Part shown: piece after piece, positions 8,990 to 10,996 of the stretch
Layout: every line of letters begins with the position of its first letter
How positions within the stretch are numbered: the first letter of the stretch is position 1
Source: Planctomycetota bacterium
GTDB taxonomy: Bacteria; Planctomycetota; Phycisphaerae; WQYP01
Reading direction: 5' to 3'
Assembly: GCA_021798635.1 (NCBI GenBank)
Contig: JAJZGH010000173.1
Span: 1-10,996 of the forward strand
DNA length: 10,996 nucleotides
The notes under the pieces: generated by a model
The model's database searches: none
Seen by the model: the letters and a program-made list of their open reading frames with translations, nothing else
What the model was told of the DNA's origin: nothing
Made by a program: the position numbers and the translations under genes

Positions 8990-10996
8990 TCATGCGTTGC
9001 GATGCTCCGCATAGACGCGGTACGGCACCACTGTGGCGGCGGCGATGGCGGTAGCTTGATCTACCGGGCGCAGGCACATAGCCAGCACATTTTTCCTGCC
9101 CGCGGCATGGAGCCAATTATCCGGCATATAAAATTCCCGCTGGCCGCCATGCTGCCAATACCGGCCAATTGCGTGGCCGTTTAAGTAGAGAAATCCATTT
9201 CCCGCGGCTTCCAGACGCAGGCACCAGGGAAGCCAAATATTGCCTTGCACCGCAGGCAAAGCGAATTCCATGCGGTACCAGTTTAGCAATGCAGGCGGCG
9301 TATTGGCAGACGAGCCAACGCTTTGCGAAGGCCACTGTGAATCATCAAATTCCGCATGGTGCCAGCCGTTGGCAATACCGGTGGGTTTTCCCGAAAGAAA
9401 CAGAGTGCCGGTCTGCTGTCCCCAGGCGTTGGCATGGTGCAGCAGTTGCGCTTCGCCAAGGCCGCCCCAACTGCCTAATTCCTGCACCACAATGGCAATA
9501 ACGTTGCGCCCGGTCCGCAAGGATTTAGCCATATCGGTTGCTGCGCCGGCTCCGCCCATCATCCCCATTGCCCGGCCGTTGACGAACAGCCAACCGCGGC
9601 TGGAAACCACACCAAATCGCAGGACGGTTTTACCGGCCTGCAATTCATCGGCGGTCAGGTGGATGGCGGTGCGATAAATGGCCGCCTTCCGATGGCCGAT
9701 CTGATGGGGACGAAGGCCTGTGATGTTCACTTGCTGCCAGGAGCTATCGTCAATGTTCGGCTGGATTCCACGGAGCTTTTCCACATGGCGGGGAAGTTTG
9801 ATCATCTGCATCCGCCAGTTCGCTATCACGCCTTCATGCGGACTATACGGCATAAGGCCCGTGTTCTGAATACCAAATCCTTCCTGCATATTCCATCCGC
9901 TGTTGGCATGACCGATGTTCTCGTACAGCAGGGTCGCTTCGATGGTGCCGGAAATTTCGCCCGTTAGCGGGACAATAGACGGCGATCCGCTCGTGGTAAT
10001 CGGATGACATATTTTTCCGTTAATCAGCGCAATCGCGGAATCCTGCCCCGCCAAGGCAAGCGCCAAAGCTGCTGAACCGCGGGAACTGTGATTTTTAACA
10101 GCGATGGCGGCGCGGTAATAACTTAAGCCGCTGTCATAAACGCCCATTTGTGCCAGCGTCTTGCCTTCGGGCACCGCGTGCCACTGGGTGGGAAGTTCAT
10201 CAGCATGATGTTTGAGCATTTTAATTGGAACTTCCGCTGGTAAATCAGTGGGCCGCTTTGGAAGGCGTTGAACTTCCGGCAGCCATTGGCCCCCCGCCGC
10301 GTCCGTGGCATGGGCGGGCAGATAAAGAATTTTGAAATCAGCGGCACTTAGATGATAGGAAACGGACAAGTTGCGGAAGTTCCCGACTGAAGCGGTGAAC
10401 CGCCCGCTCTGGCTGCGGGAACGATTGGAGTTAAATACAAATATATATGTTCCGCCATCCGGAGATCGGCGAGCCCCGATTTGGATACTTTTCCCAGCGC
10501 CTTGAACCTGGATTGGCGCATGGACCGCTCGTGCCAGAGCCGGACCGTGTGTTTTGAGCATTTCGCCGATGGCTTTTACCTTTAACCATTTGGCACCTAC
10601 GCCGCCGCATTCACGTATTGGCGCGCTGTAGTCATAGGTTGTTGCCACGTTGAGTCCCGCGCGGCCGTCAAAATTGGTTCCCCCGAAAAGCATATAGTAG
10701 TTTAAGGCGGTCATGCCGTGCTGCATGGAATACAGAGTCAGGGCGTTAATCTGCTCCGGGCTAACATTGTCAGGATAGTTATCGGAATCGGTTTTGAGCG
10801 TAGGCTTGGCTTCCACACTGGTAAAATATCCGCCCTGCATTTCCGCTGCCATCACGGGCGCATTTTTCTGGGCCGTGCGATAATGGTGAATGCGATGGCC
10901 CATGGCCGGTAGCTGCCATCCGGGATAACGATCAATGGTGTCAAAGACCTGGCCGGCGATTTTGGCGTGGCTGCCGATGATAAAGCCTGCGAGATT
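8990..10996 (-). CDS. GH35-type beta-galactosidase-like enzyme, 5' part outside window
   Basis: The frame stays open to the right edge, so the true start lies beyond it; 668 residues are visible, ending at TGA (forward 8990-8992). The first visible codons (NLAGFIIGSHAK...) belong to the protein and the ATG at 10903 is internal. GH35 enzymes are retaining glycosidases that release terminal beta-galactose. Visible hallmarks are PVMAAEMQGGYF, where Glu52 (codon at 10841-10843) fits the catalytic nucleophile, then YYMLFGGTNFDG (GGTNF at 105-109) and TTYDYSAPI (119-127), the end of the barrel. The acid/base Glu (usually in an NE motif) would lie off the window. Beta-rich segments follow, including two galactose-binding-like jelly rolls. 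One has RGWLFVNGRAMG and the last has LYLNGHAIGRYW (about 605-615) and REFYMP, the typical GH35 tail. Whether it is exported cannot be judged without the amino terminus. It is convergent with the glycosyltransferase gene, with 11 bp between stop codons and no terminator seen. Activity on galactose is by family and unproven here. Confidence 0.92.
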   Translation of the reverse strand, partial: NLAGFIIGSHAKIAGQVFDTIDRYPGWQLPAMGHRIHHYRTAQKNAPVMAAEMQGGYFTSVEAKPTLKTDSDNYPDNVSPEQINALTLYSMQHGMTALNYYMLFGGTNFDGRAGLNVATTYDYSAPIRECGGVGAKWLKVKAIGEMLKTHGPALARAVHAPIQVQGAGKSIQIGARRSPDGGTYIFVFNSNRSRSQSGRFTASVGNFRNLSVSYHLSAADFKILYLPAHATDAAGGQWLPEVQRLPKRPTDLPAEVPIKMLKHHADELPTQWHAVPEGKTLAQMGVYDSGLSYYRAAIAVKNHSSRGSAALALALAGQDSAIALINGKICHPITTSGSPSIVPLTGEISGTIEATLLYENIGHANSGWNMQEGFGIQNTGLMPYSPHEGVIANWRMQMIKLPRHVEKLRGIQPNIDDSSWQQVNITGLRPHQIGHRKAAIYRTAIHLTADELQAGKTVLRFGVVSSRGWLFVNGRAMGMMGGAGAATDMAKSLRTGRNVIAIVVQELGSWGGLGEAQLLHHANAWGQQTGTLFLSGKPTGIANGWHHAEFDDSQWPSQSVGSSANTPPALLNWYRMEFALPAVQGNIWLPWCLRLEAAGNGFLYLNGHAIGRYWQHGGQREFYMPDNWLHAAGRKNVLAMCLRPVDQATAIAAATVVPYRVYAEHRNA

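Noticed and set aside
9240..9677. Plus-strand frames over the GH35 gene (9169-9501, 9240-9677, 9659-9967)
   Set aside because: The minus strand encodes a continuous protein with GH35 hallmarks; the plus-strand frames have no family motif or ribosome binding site.

Overview
The window is an ordinary chromosomal segment of a Gram-negative-type bacterium with moderately high GC. GltB has the [13 protein letters not shown] amino-terminal style, there is a Tat-type lipoprotein-free secretion signal on a DUF4038 glycosidase-like protein, and carbohydrate-active genes are frequent. Together these suggest a member of the Planctomycetes/Verrucomicrobia group, perhaps a Phycisphaerae-like planctomycete. 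That placement is inference from protein style only; there is no rRNA or other firm marker here.

Layout. (1) Positions 97-171, minus strand: tRNA-Pro(CGG) with no encoded CCA, followed directly by a T7 tract and a perfect 10-bp hairpin. (2) A divergent intergenic region with a plausible sigma70-like promoter, then gltB (359-4951) and gltD (4944-6401), overlapping by 8 bp. They encode the large and small subunits of NADPH-dependent glutamate synthase (GOGAT), the ammonium-assimilation enzyme that turns glutamine plus 2-oxoglutarate into two glutamates. (3) Positions 6492-7931: a secreted apiosidase-like (DUF4038) glycoside hydrolase candidate with a Tat-type start and a compact palindromic sequence embedded just after the hydrophobic part of the signal. 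(4) Positions 8037-8978: a family 2 glycosyltransferase. (5) Positions 8990-10996, minus strand, running off the right edge: the carboxy-terminal two thirds or so of a GH35-type beta-galactosidase-like enzyme, convergent with the glycosyltransferase with 11 bp between the stop codons.

The left half is core nitrogen metabolism. The right half is a loose carbohydrate neighbourhood: two probable polysaccharide-degrading enzymes on opposite strands flanking a glycosyltransferase. The spacing (90 and 105 bp) and strand changes do not show a single operon. I see no phage, insertion sequence, CRISPR array, toxin-antitoxin or defence genes, and no clear undescribed system. The best second-look items are the palindrome inside the DUF4038 signal region, the Glu in place of the usual Asp in its putative catalytic GGD motif, and the unusual tRNA 3' hairpin.
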